From contig CAMWQF010000139.1 of assembly GCA_947176285.1 (NCBI GenBank), positions 1-7,359 on the forward strand: a stretch of 7,359 nt of DNA, in the 5' to 3' direction. The notes beneath the pieces are model-generated. The model worked only from the letters and a program-made list of their open reading frames with translations, was not told where the DNA came from and ran no database searches. Source of the stretch: an uncultured Porphyromonadaceae bacterium. GTDB lineage: Bacteria > Bacteroidota > Bacteroidia > Bacteroidales > Muribaculaceae. Numbering within the stretch: the stretch's first letter is position 1; every line of letters starts with the position of its first letter. The position numbers were made by a program, and so were the translations under genes. This document shows, piece by piece, positions 1-6,844 of the stretch.

Positions 1-2224
1 AACCACGGGCACCGGAGTCAAGCATCATATATACAGAGTTGAAGCCCTGCTGGTCTTCCTCCATCTGCTTCATCAGAGTGTCGGCAAGTTTCTTGTTGAC
101 ATTGGTCCATACATCGATCACCTGATTGTAACGGTCGTTGGCAGTGATCATACCCATCTGGTAGTTAGCCAAGATTTCTTCTACCTGAGCATTACCCTGG
201 GCTACATATTCAGCCTTCTCTTCCGGGATAATGACATCGCCGAGGTTGAACGACAGACCTCCGCGGAATGCCATCTTGTATCCAAGGTTCTTAATATCGT
301 CAAGGAACTGAGCGGAACGGGTCACACCGCAGGTCTTGATCACCTTCGTGATAATGTTGCGGAGTGATTTTTTAGATATAATCTCATTTACGTATCCGAT
401 TTCCTTAGGCACATACTGGTTAAATAGCACGCGGCCTACAGAAGTATTTTCCTTGAGCACCTTTACAGGATTGCCGTTTTCATCTACATCGTCTACAAGC
501 ACTGAAACAGGAGCATGGAGGTCGAGTCGGCCTTCATTGTATGCTATTTCAGCCTCTTCAGGACCGTAGAACTTCGAGCCTTCTCCCTTTGTGCCGGGAC
601 GAAGTTTGGTGATATAGTAAAGACCAAGCACCATGTCCTGTGATGGAACAGTAATAGGAGCACCATTTGCAGGGTTAAGGATATTGTGAGCGCCAAGCAT
701 CAGCATCTGAGCCTCAAGAATAGCCTCATTGCCGAGCGGCAAGTGCACAGCCATCTGGTCGCCGTCGAAGTCGGCATTGAATGCCGTACATGCGAGCGGG
801 TGGAGCTGAATTGCCTTGCCTTCGATCATCTTTGGCTGGAATGCCTGGATACCAAGACGGTGAAGTGTCGGGGCACGGTTAAGAAGCACCGGGTGTCCTT
901 TCATTACGTGTTCAAGGATATCCCACACCACTGCGTCCTTACGGTCTACAATTTTCTTTGCACTCTTTACAGTCTTCACAATACCGCGCTCTATGAGTTT
1001 ACGGATTACGAATGGCTTGTAGAGTTCCGCTGCCATAAGCTTTGGAATACCGCATTCGTGCATCTTAAGTTCCGGACCTACCACGATTACTGAACGTGCT
1101 GAATAGTCGACACGCTTACCGAGAAGGTTCTGACGGAAACGACCCTGCTTACCTTTTAACGAGTCAGAAAGCGACTTAAGCGGACGGTTAACGTCGCTCT
1201 TCACAGCCGACGACTTGCGTGAATTATCAAGCAGTGAATCCACAGCTTCCTGAAGAAGACGCTTCTCGTTGCGGAGAATCACTTCGGGAGCCTTGATTTC
1301 TATAAGGCGTTTCAGACGATTGTTGCGGATGATCACACGACGATAAAGGTCGTTCAAGTCTGATGTAGCGAATCTGCCGCCATCAAGAGGAACGAGAGGG
1401 CGAAGTTCAGGCGGGATCACAGGAATCGCCTTAAGCACCATCCATTCCGGTTTGTTGACATCTTTGGATGCGAGGAACGAGTTGACCACCTGCAGACGCT
1501 TCAGAGCCTCAGTCTTGCGCTGCTGAGATCCCTCTGTGTGAGCGCGGTCGCGAAGATCGGCTGCGAGACTTTCCAGATCAATGTTCTGCAGAAGTTCATA
1601 AATAGCCTCTGCTCCCATCTTTGCTATAAACTTATTCGGATCATCATCAGGAAGCAACTGATTGTCTTCAGGAAGTTTGTCAAGAATGTCGAGATATTCT
1701 TCTTCAGAGAGAAGATCCAAACGCTCAAGAGCCTTTCCTGACACTTTCTCGCCGTCGCGTGTATCAGTATTGATATTGGCAGCAGCACCCGGCTGAAGCA
1801 CTACATAGCGCTCGTAGTAGATCACCGAGTCAAGTTTCTTTGATGGAAGACCGAGCAGATATCCGATCTTATTGGGGAGTGAACGGAAATACCAGATATG
1901 AGCCACCGGCACCACGAGTTCGATATGTCCCATGCGTTCGCGGCGAACCTTTTTCTCTGTCACTTCCACACCACAACGGTCGCAGACGATGCCCTTGTAG
2001 CGGATACGCTTGTATTTTCCGCAATGGCATTCATAGTCCTTGACAGGACCGAATATTTTCTCGCAGAAAAGGCCGTCTCGTTCCGGCTTGTAGGTGCGGT
2101 AGTTGATTGTCTCCGGCTTCAGCACCTCACCGCTCGACATCTCCTTGATTTTCTCAGGAGATGCAAGTCCGATCGTAATTTTGGTGAAGTTAGTCTTGAT
2201 TTTATTGTCTTTCTTGAAAGCCAT
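1..2224 (-). CDS. rpoC: DNA-directed RNA polymerase subunit beta' (partial, C-terminal half beyond left edge)
   Basis: Largest catalytic subunit of RNA polymerase, which forms most of the active site and the clamp and polymerises RNA from NTPs on DNA. The frame opens with MAFKKDNKIKTNF at 2224 and stays open to the left edge, giving 741 whole codons, roughly half of a Bacteroidota beta' (about 1,400 aa as known for the family). The N-terminal zinc ribbon has Cys66, Cys68, Cys81 and Cys84. The clamp-helix region begins near residue 288 (SDLNDLYRR). Switch 2 is LGKRVDYSAR at about 368-377, with Ala where E. coli has Gly. NRAPTLHR starts at 449. The catalytic loop NADFDGDQ is at 483-490, with the Mg-binding aspartates 485, 487 and 489 all present. 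The visible part ends in the conserved DSGARG; bridge helix, trigger loop and jaw lie outside. The start is preceded by a purine-rich AAAGGAAA, which supports this ATG. It lies 88 bases after rpoB and is surely co-transcribed with it. No frameshift or missing key residue is seen. Confidence 0.98.
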   Translation of the reverse strand, partial: MAFKKDNKIKTNFTKITIGLASPEKIKEMSSGEVLKPETINYRTYKPERDGLFCEKIFGPVKDYECHCGKYKRIRYKGIVCDRCGVEVTEKKVRRERMGHIELVVPVAHIWYFRSLPNKIGYLLGLPSKKLDSVIYYERYVVLQPGAAANINTDTRDGEKVSGKALERLDLLSEEEYLDILDKLPEDNQLLPDDDPNKFIAKMGAEAIYELLQNIDLESLAADLRDRAHTEGSQQRKTEALKRLQVVNSFLASKDVNKPEWMVLKAIPVIPPELRPLVPLDGGRFATSDLNDLYRRVIIRNNRLKRLIEIKAPEVILRNEKRLLQEAVDSLLDNSRKSSAVKSDVNRPLKSLSDSLKGKQGRFRQNLLGKRVDYSARSVIVVGPELKMHECGIPKLMAAELYKPFVIRKLIERGIVKTVKSAKKIVDRKDAVVWDILEHVMKGHPVLLNRAPTLHRLGIQAFQPKMIEGKAIQLHPLACTAFNADFDGDQMAVHLPLGNEAILEAQMLMLGAHNILNPANGAPITVPSQDMVLGLYYITKLRPGTKGEGSKFYGPEEAEIAYNEGRLDLHAPVSVLVDDVDENGNPVKVLKENTSVGRVLFNQYVPKEIGYVNEIISKKSLRNIITKVIKTCGVTRSAQFLDDIKNLGYKMAFRGGLSFNLGDVIIPEEKAEYVAQGNAQVEEILANYQMGMITANDRYNQVIDVWTNVNKKLADTLMKQMEEDQQGFNSVYMMLDSGARG

Positions 2225-2227
2225 AAG

Positions 2228-2235
2228 TTTCCTTT
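2228..2235 (-). promoter_or_regulatory. Shine-Dalgarno-like ribosome binding site of rpoC
   Basis: The transcript reads AAAGGAAA followed by CTT and the rpoC ATG, so the GG is about 7 bases before the start codon. It fits a weak Shine-Dalgarno element and fixes the chosen start. It stands out because rplL and rpoB have no comparable G-containing motif in front of their ATG, and Bacteroidota generally make little use of Shine-Dalgarno pairing. Functional use is inferred. Confidence 0.5.
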
Positions 2236-2244
2236 CTATGTTGT

Positions 2245-2279
2245 CCGGAGCCGATGAAGACTAATCCTCACCGGTCCGG
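2245..2279 (-). other. RNA hairpin in the rpoB-rpoC spacer
   Basis: In the minus-strand transcript, CCGGA pairs with TCCGG (2275-2279 with 2245-2249). After a single-base bulge at 2250 the stem continues for ten pairs (2251-2260 with 2265-2274), closing a four-base loop, TTAG, at 2261-2264. Two of the fifteen pairs are G-U wobbles that exist only in the RNA of this strand (the other strand would have A-C mismatches). No U-run follows the stem, so it is not a normal intrinsic terminator. It ends 20 bases before the rpoC start, just upstream of the RBS-like stretch. Possible roles are mRNA processing or protection, or tuning of rpoC translation; these are inferences. Confidence 0.6.
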
Positions 2280-2312
2280 GATTTTTAAAATTTATGGTCA
2301 GTTTAATTCTTA

Positions 2313-5300
2313 TCAGTCAAGTGTCACGCTCAGTCCAAGACCGCGGAGTTCATGCAGAAGCACGTTGAGCGATTCCGGGATTCCCGGATTTGGCATCGGA
2401 TCGCCTTTTACGATTGCCTCGTATGCCTTGCTGCGTCCGTTGACGTCGTCACTCTTGACGGTAAGGATTTCCTGTAGAATGTGGCTCGCGCCGAATGCTT
2501 CAAGAGCCCAAACCTCCATCTCTCCGAAACGCTGTCCACCAAACTGGGCTTTACCGCCAAGTGGCTGCTGAGTGATAAGAGAGTACGGACCGATGGATCT
2601 TGCGTGCATCTTGTCTTCAACCATGTGCCCGAGTTTAAGCATGTAGATCACACCTACTGTAGCAGGCTGGTCGAATCTGTCGCCTGTGCCTCCGTCGTAG
2701 AGGTAAGTCTTGCCATATCTTGGAAGCCCCGCCTTGTCGGTCCATTCGTTGAGGTCGTCGAGGCTTGCGCCGTCGAAAATCGGAGTAGCGAATTTCTCAC
2801 CAAGTTCTCTGCCTGCCCATCCTAATACGGTCTCGAATATCTGTCCGAGGTTCATACGTGAAGGCACACCCAGCGGGTTAAGAACGATATCAACCGGGGT
2901 TCCATCTTCGAGGAACGGCATATCTTCCTGGCGCACAACTCTTGATACGATACCCTTGTTGCCATGGCGTCCTGCCATCTTGTCTCCGACACCAATCTTA
3001 CGCTTCTTGGCGATATAGACCTTAGCCATCTGCATGATGCCTGAGGGGAGTTCGTCACCGATTGTGATATCAAACTTCTTGCGGCGGAGCTCGCTGTCAA
3101 TTTCCTTATACTTGCGCAAATAGTTGGTCACGAGTTTCATTACCATGCCGTTGATGCGGGCATCATCGGTCCAATTGCTGAGGTTGACAGTCTCATACTT
3201 AAAGTCAGCCCAATTGACACCGTTGAACTTCTGACCTTTTGCCACTATCTCATCACCGAGGAAATCCTTGACTCCGGCAGAAACCTGATTATGGAGGAGT
3301 GTCTCCATCTTGCCAACCATAATATCCTTAAGGTCGTCGAGTTTCTTCTTATATTCCTTATCAAGAGCCTCTGTCAATTCATTGGCTGTCTTGCGTGAAG
3401 TCTTGGTCTTGACTGCCTTAGAGAAAAGGTTGGTTCCGATCACAACGCCCTTAAGAGAAGGACTGGCCTTGAGTGAAGCATCCTTCACTTCCCCTGCCTT
3501 GTCGCCGAAGATGGCACGAAGCAGTTTTTCTTCAGGTGTCGGATCGCTTTCTCCCTTAGGAGTGATCTTACCGATCATGATATCGCCCGGGACTACATAA
3601 GCGCCAACACGTATTATACCACGATCATCAAGATCCTTAGTTGCCTCTTCGCTGACATTCGGGATGTCGGAAGTAAGTTCCTCCATACCGCGCTTCGTCT
3701 CGCGCACTTCAAGTGTGTATTCATCCACATGAACGGAAGTAAGGATGTCTTCTTTCACCATTCTCTCGTTGAGCACAATGGCATCCTCATAGTTGTAGCC
3801 CTTCCATGGCATGAATGCCACTTTAAGGTTGCGGCCGAGAGCAAGTTCACCGTTTTCTGTAGAATACCCTTCTGTCAGGATATCCCCCTTCTTCACTTTC
3901 TGCCCAACTTCGCAGATAGGACGAAGGTCGATTGTAGTGCCTTGGTTGGTGCGACGGAACTTAGGTATCTTATATTCTTTGAGAGAAGGTTCGAATTCCA
4001 CGAACTCTTCATCTTCTGTCCTATCATAATTGATGCGGATAGTTGTAGCATCTACATATTCGATTGTTCCTTCACCTTCAGCCATGATCTGTGTGCGGGA
4101 ATCGCGGATCAACTGTCCTTCGATACCGGTGCCCACAATCGGAGCCTCACTTCTCATAAGAGGCACTGCCTGGCGCATCATGTTTGATCCCATCAACGCA
4201 CGGTTAGCGTCGTCATGCTCGAGGAATGGGATGAGAGATGCAGCGATTGAAGCAATCTGAATAGGAGCCACATCCATGAGTTGAACATCTGCGGGAGCAA
4301 CGATCGGGAAGTCAGCATCCTGACGCGCTTTAACCTTATCGCGGATGAAGCTGCCATCGTCATTAAGAGGAGCATTACCCTGGGCAATATTCAAGCCCTC
4401 CTCCATCTCAGCCGTCAGATAGATAACATCCTCGTTCTTGAGGTCTACCACGCTGTCGGTCACTTTTCTATACGGCGTCTCGATAAATCCGAGATTATTA
4501 ATCTTAGCATATACGCAAAGTGAAGAAATAAGACCGATGTTAGGACCTTCAGGAGTCTCGATAGGACACAGACGACCGTAGTGGGTGTAGTGCACGTCGC
4601 GCACCTCGAAGCCTGCACGCTCGCGGCTCAAACCGCCGGGGCCGAGGGCTGAAAGACGACGCTTGTGAGTTATCTCTGCCAGAGGGTTGGTCTGGTCCAT
4701 GAACTGTGACAATGCATCTGTGCCGAAGAAGGTGTTGATGACGCCTGATATTGTCTTGGCATTGATGAGGTCTGTCGGAGTGAACACTTCATTGTCGCGC
4801 ACGTTCATGCGCTCTCTGATAGTGCGGCTCATACGTGCCAGACCAATATTGAATTGATTATACATCTGCTCTCCTACCGTACGAACGCGACGGTTTGAGA
4901 GGTGGTCGATATCGTCTACATCGCTCTTGTTGTTGATCAGTTCTATCAGATATTTGATGATCTCCACGATATCCTCACGAGTGAGAACCCTCACATTCAT
5001 AGGCGTGGTGAGCGATAGTTTTTTATTGATTCTGTAGCGGCCCACTTCTCCAAGATCATATCTCTTTTCGCTGAAGAAAAGATTCTGGATCACTTCGCGA
5101 GCCGATGCATCGTCTGGCGGCTCTGCGTTGCGAAGTTGGCGATAGATATATTGAATCGCCTCTGTCTCGGAGTTAGAGCTATCTTTTGAGAGAGTATTGA
5201 AAATGATGCTGAAGTCAGTGGCATTAGCATCTTCTCTTTCAAGCACGATTGTCTTTACTCCGGAATCAAGAATAGCCTGTATGTTGTCTTCTGAAATCTC

Positions 5301-6128
5301 GCTGCCTCGGTCTACAACTACCTCGTTGCGCTCGATAGTCATTACCTCACCGATTTCGTCACTGCTTATATCTTCGATCCAAGATTTAAGCACACGTGCT
5401 GCAAGTTTTCTTCCTATTACCTGTTCAAGATTTGACTTGGTAACCTTTACTTCCTCCGAAAGGTTGAACACCTGAAGGATATCCTTGTCGCTCTCAAGTC
5501 CTATAGCGCGAAGCAAAGTGGTAACAGGCAACTTTTTCTTGCGGTCGATGTAGGCATACATGACATTGTTGATGTCAGTGGCAAACTCAATCCAGCTTCC
5601 TCTAAACGGGATGATACGCGCTGAATATAGTTTAGTTCCATTCGCATGCATGCTCTGGCCGAAGAATACACCCGGCGACCTGTGGAGCTGAGACACAACA
5701 ACACGTTCTGCACCGTTGATGATGAACGTGCCTTGGTCGGTCATATAGGGAATAGGACCTAAATATACGTCCTGAATACTCGTGTCGAAATCCTCGTGAT
5801 CGGGATCTGTACAGTAGAGTTTCAGTTTAGCCTTCAAAGGCACGCTATACGTGAGTCCTCTCTCAAAGCATTCTTCTATAGAATAACGTGGAGGATCAAT
5901 GTAATAGTCAAGAAACTCCAATACGAAGTTATTGCGGGTGTCCGCAATCGGGAAGTTTTCTGAAAAAACCTTGTAGAGACCTTCGTTTTTCCTTTCCTCC
6001 GGCGGAGTGTCGAGCTGCAGGAAATCCCTGAAGGATTTTAGCTGAACCTCGAGAAAATCCGGAAATGGATATGGATTCTTCACCGTGGCGAAGTTTACAC
6101 GAGGTTTTGCATTTGTATTCTGTGACAT
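2313..6128 (-). CDS. rpoB: DNA-directed RNA polymerase subunit beta
   Basis: Second-largest RNA polymerase subunit, which builds the other half of the active-centre cleft and the rifampicin pocket. It is complete at 1271 aa, somewhat shorter than E. coli beta (1342). The protrusion/lobe region contains the conserved stretch GTFIINGAERVVVSQLHRSP at 133-152. The rifampicin region at about 470-495 has Gln475, Asp478, His488 and Ser493, equivalent to E. coli Q513, D516, H526 and S531. PIETPEGPNIGLI is at 522-534. The active-centre motif GDKMAGRHGNKG is at 1048-1059, with Lys1050 and Lys1058 matching E. coli K1065 and K1073. KMHARSIGPYS begins at 1173. The C-terminal anchor that contacts beta' runs from about 1200 to 1271. 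A Lys/Glu-rich, partly coiled-coil-like insertion lies at about 900-1020, where many bacteria carry a lineage-specific beta insert. The ATG is preceded by CTTATCAGA, with no Shine-Dalgarno. The end is a tandem in-frame stop, TGA TAA. It is downstream of rplL and upstream of rpoC in one operon. Confidence 0.99.
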   Translation of the reverse strand: MSQNTNAKPRVNFATVKNPYPFPDFLEVQLKSFRDFLQLDTPPEERKNEGLYKVFSENFPIADTRNNFVLEFLDYYIDPPRYSIEECFERGLTYSVPLKAKLKLYCTDPDHEDFDTSIQDVYLGPIPYMTDQGTFIINGAERVVVSQLHRSPGVFFGQSMHANGTKLYSARIIPFRGSWIEFATDINNVMYAYIDRKKKLPVTTLLRAIGLESDKDILQVFNLSEEVKVTKSNLEQVIGRKLAARVLKSWIEDISSDEIGEVMTIERNEVVVDRGSEISEDNIQAILDSGVKTIVLEREDANATDFSIIFNTLSKDSSNSETEAIQYIYRQLRNAEPPDDASAREVIQNLFFSEKRYDLGEVGRYRINKKLSLTTPMNVRVLTREDIVEIIKYLIELINNKSDVDDIDHLSNRRVRTVGEQMYNQFNIGLARMSRTIRERMNVRDNEVFTPTDLINAKTISGVINTFFGTDALSQFMDQTNPLAEITHKRRLSALGPGGLSRERAGFEVRDVHYTHYGRLCPIETPEGPNIGLISSLCVYAKINNLGFIETPYRKVTDSVVDLKNEDVIYLTAEMEEGLNIAQGNAPLNDDGSFIRDKVKARQDADFPIVAPADVQLMDVAPIQIASIAASLIPFLEHDDANRALMGSNMMRQAVPLMRSEAPIVGTGIEGQLIRDSRTQIMAEGEGTIEYVDATTIRINYDRTEDEEFVEFEPSLKEYKIPKFRRTNQGTTIDLRPICEVGQKVKKGDILTEGYSTENGELALGRNLKVAFMPWKGYNYEDAIVLNERMVKEDILTSVHVDEYTLEVRETKRGMEELTSDIPNVSEEATKDLDDRGIIRVGAYVVPGDIMIGKITPKGESDPTPEEKLLRAIFGDKAGEVKDASLKASPSLKGVVIGTNLFSKAVKTKTSRKTANELTEALDKEYKKKLDDLKDIMVGKMETLLHNQVSAGVKDFLGDEIVAKGQKFNGVNWADFKYETVNLSNWTDDARINGMVMKLVTNYLRKYKEIDSELRRKKFDITIGDELPSGIMQMAKVYIAKKRKIGVGDKMAGRHGNKGIVSRVVRQEDMPFLEDGTPVDIVLNPLGVPSRMNLGQIFETVLGWAGRELGEKFATPIFDGASLDDLNEWTDKAGLPRYGKTYLYDGGTGDRFDQPATVGVIYMLKLGHMVEDKMHARSIGPYSLITQQPLGGKAQFGGQRFGEMEVWALEAFGASHILQEILTVKSDDVNGRSKAYEAIVKGDPMPNPGIPESLNVLLHELRGLGLSVTLD

Positions 6129-6262
6129 TCTGATAAGATTAATCGTTTGGATAAGTAGCTATTCTAAGGAGCTAAAACCGCGCCTGAAATCTTTAAAAAG
6201 TGTTAATGAGTGATAAAAATACATAAAACAAGCATTTTCACCTACCCTATTATACACAAATA
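6129..6262 (-). other. A/T-rich 5' leader of rpoB, no gene
   Basis: This is the rpoB-proximal part of the 305-base rplL-rpoB spacer. It is A/T-rich and has no Shine-Dalgarno before the rpoB ATG. I see no convincing small ORF or RNA gene. Near its upstream end the transcript strand has TTTG (6260-6257), then 20 bases, then AATGCTTG (6236-6229). This loosely resembles the Bacteroidota promoter (-33 TTTG and -7 TAnnTTTG) but matches only four of the six fixed -7 positions. A secondary rpoBC promoter here is possible but not shown. A palindromic GATTAATC (6137-6144) and a 5-bp inverted repeat TAGCT/AGCTA (6156-6174) are too short to interpret. Confidence 0.4.
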
Positions 6263-6303
6263 ATTTTCAGACTCGCCTTTTCAATCAAAAGGAATCTGAA
6301 AAT
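6263..6303 (-). other. Long bulged RNA hairpin in the rplL-rpoB spacer, candidate processing site
   Basis: In the transcript an outer nine-pair stem, ATTTTCAGA with TCTGAAAAT (6295-6303 with 6263-6271), is followed by a U-G and a U-A pair. A two-base CG bulge (6274-6275) comes next, then an inner six-pair stem, CCTTTT with AAAAGG (6287-6292 with 6276-6281), around a five-base loop (6282-6286). The wobble pair exists only in minus-strand RNA. No U-run abuts its 3' side and the stem is mostly A-U, so a terminator is unlikely. E. coli has an RNase III site in the same intergenic region, so a double-strand-specific cleavage site separating rplJL from rpoBC mRNA is the natural guess. That role is inferred. 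Confidence 0.6.
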
Positions 6304-6323
6304 CTGCGGAATCATCGGCATTC

Positions 6324-6342
6324 AAAGACATGACAAGTCTCT
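6324..6342 (-). other. Small weak RNA hairpin between the two larger ones
   Basis: The transcript can pair AGAGAC (6342-6337) with GTCTTT (6329-6324), six pairs including one G-U, around a seven-base loop. It could stack between the terminator-like stem and the long hairpin, but a stem this short occurs often by chance. Confidence 0.25.
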
Positions 6343-6374
6343 TCAAAACCTCTGATGTGCGCACTATTTGCTTT

Positions 6375-6410
6375 AAAAGCCTAATTCCCCCGCATTGCCG
6401 CGGGGGAATC
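6375..6410 (-). terminator. Terminator/attenuator-like hairpin after rplL
   Basis: The transcript forms ATTCCCCCGC (6409-6400) paired with GCGGGGGAAT (6393-6384) around a six-base loop GGCAAT, ten perfect pairs plus a possible terminal G-U (6410/6383). After the stem comes TAGGC and then only a short U-run (6378-6375), so the tract is displaced and weak. This fits partial rather than complete termination, as needed because rpoB has no clear promoter of its own. It lies 24 bases beyond the rplL stop. E. coli has a well-known attenuator in this intergenic region that lowers rpoBC transcription relative to rplJL. The short run overlaps a small palindrome GCTTTTAAAGC (6380-6370). Confidence 0.7.
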
Positions 6411-6433
6411 GTGCTTATGATGCTATTGCAAGA

Positions 6434-6808
6434 TTACTTAAGTTCAACCTCAGCACCAGCTTCTTCGAGCTGCTTCTTAAGGCCTTCAGCATCAGCTTTC
6501 GGGAGTTGCTCTTTAACTACGCTTGGAGCGCCGTCAACGAGTTCCTTAGCCTCCTTAAGGCCAAGACCGGTGAGTTCCTTAACGAGCTTAACGACTGCGA
6601 GCTTGCTTGCGCCGGCTGCCTTGAGCACAACGTCAAAGTTAGTCTTTTCCTCTGCAGCGGGTGCACCTGCTGCGGGGCCTGCTGCTACTGCAACTGCTGC
6701 AGCTGCGGGTTCGATACCGTATTCGTCCTTGAGGATCTGAGCGAGTTCGTTTACTTCCTTAACAGTGAGGTTTACGAGCTGTTCTGCAAATGCTTTTAAA
6801 TCTGCCAT
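6434..6808 (-). CDS. rplL: 50S ribosomal protein bL12 (L7/L12)
   Basis: Stalk protein of the large ribosomal subunit. Dimers bind the C-terminal helix of L10 and recruit and stimulate the translational GTPases (IF2, EF-Tu, EF-G, RF3). It is complete at 124 aa, the usual family length. The N-terminal dimerisation/L10-binding domain is about 1-33. A flexible Ala/Gly/Pro-rich hinge is about 34-53. The globular C-terminal domain is about 56-124, including the factor-binding stretch GLGLKEAKELVDGAP at 81-95. The protein ends in the typical EEAGAEVELK. The ATG at 6808 is preceded by 36 A-rich bases with a single G and no Shine-Dalgarno, a common high-expression leader in Bacteroidota. It follows rplJ closely and is followed by an attenuator-like hairpin, in keeping with the need for several L12 copies per ribosome. 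Confidence 0.99.
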   Translation of the reverse strand: MADLKAFAEQLVNLTVKEVNELAQILKDEYGIEPAAAAVAVAAGPAAGAPAAEEKTNFDVVLKAAGASKLAVVKLVKELTGLGLKEAKELVDGAPSVVKEQLPKADAEGLKKQLEEAGAEVELK

Positions 6809-6844
6809 TTTTGTATAGTTTTTTGTTTATTTTTACTTAGTTTG

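Noticed and set aside
686..1093. 135-codon open frame on the plus strand inside rpoC
   Set aside because: Covers the antisense of the invariant beta' catalytic region, including NADFDGDQ; explained by codon bias of rpoC.
3729..4187. 152-codon open frame on the plus strand inside rpoB
   Set aside because: Shadow of rpoB; no recognisable domain and the opposite frame is unambiguous RNA polymerase beta.
6156..6174. Inverted repeat TAGCT/AGCTA in the rpoB leader
   Set aside because: Only five pairs around a nine-base loop in A/T-rich DNA; expected by chance.
6248..6253. TATAAT on the minus strand as a sigma70-type -10 box
   Set aside because: No -35-like hexamer about 17 bases upstream, and the Bacteroidota primary sigma factor uses a different consensus.
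6324..6354. TTTG and TGTCTTTG on the minus strand as a Bacteroidota promoter for rpoB
   Set aside because: The -7-like box has one mismatch, but the spacing from the upstream TTTG is only about 13 bases, too short for the -33/-7 arrangement.
6395..6799. Long Cys-rich open frame on the plus strand opposite rplL, with a second one in another frame
   Set aside because: It lies antisense to a highly conserved ribosomal protein gene. The Cys runs come from the reverse complement of the Ala-rich hinge codons (GCA/GCT read backwards). There is no independent support for coding.
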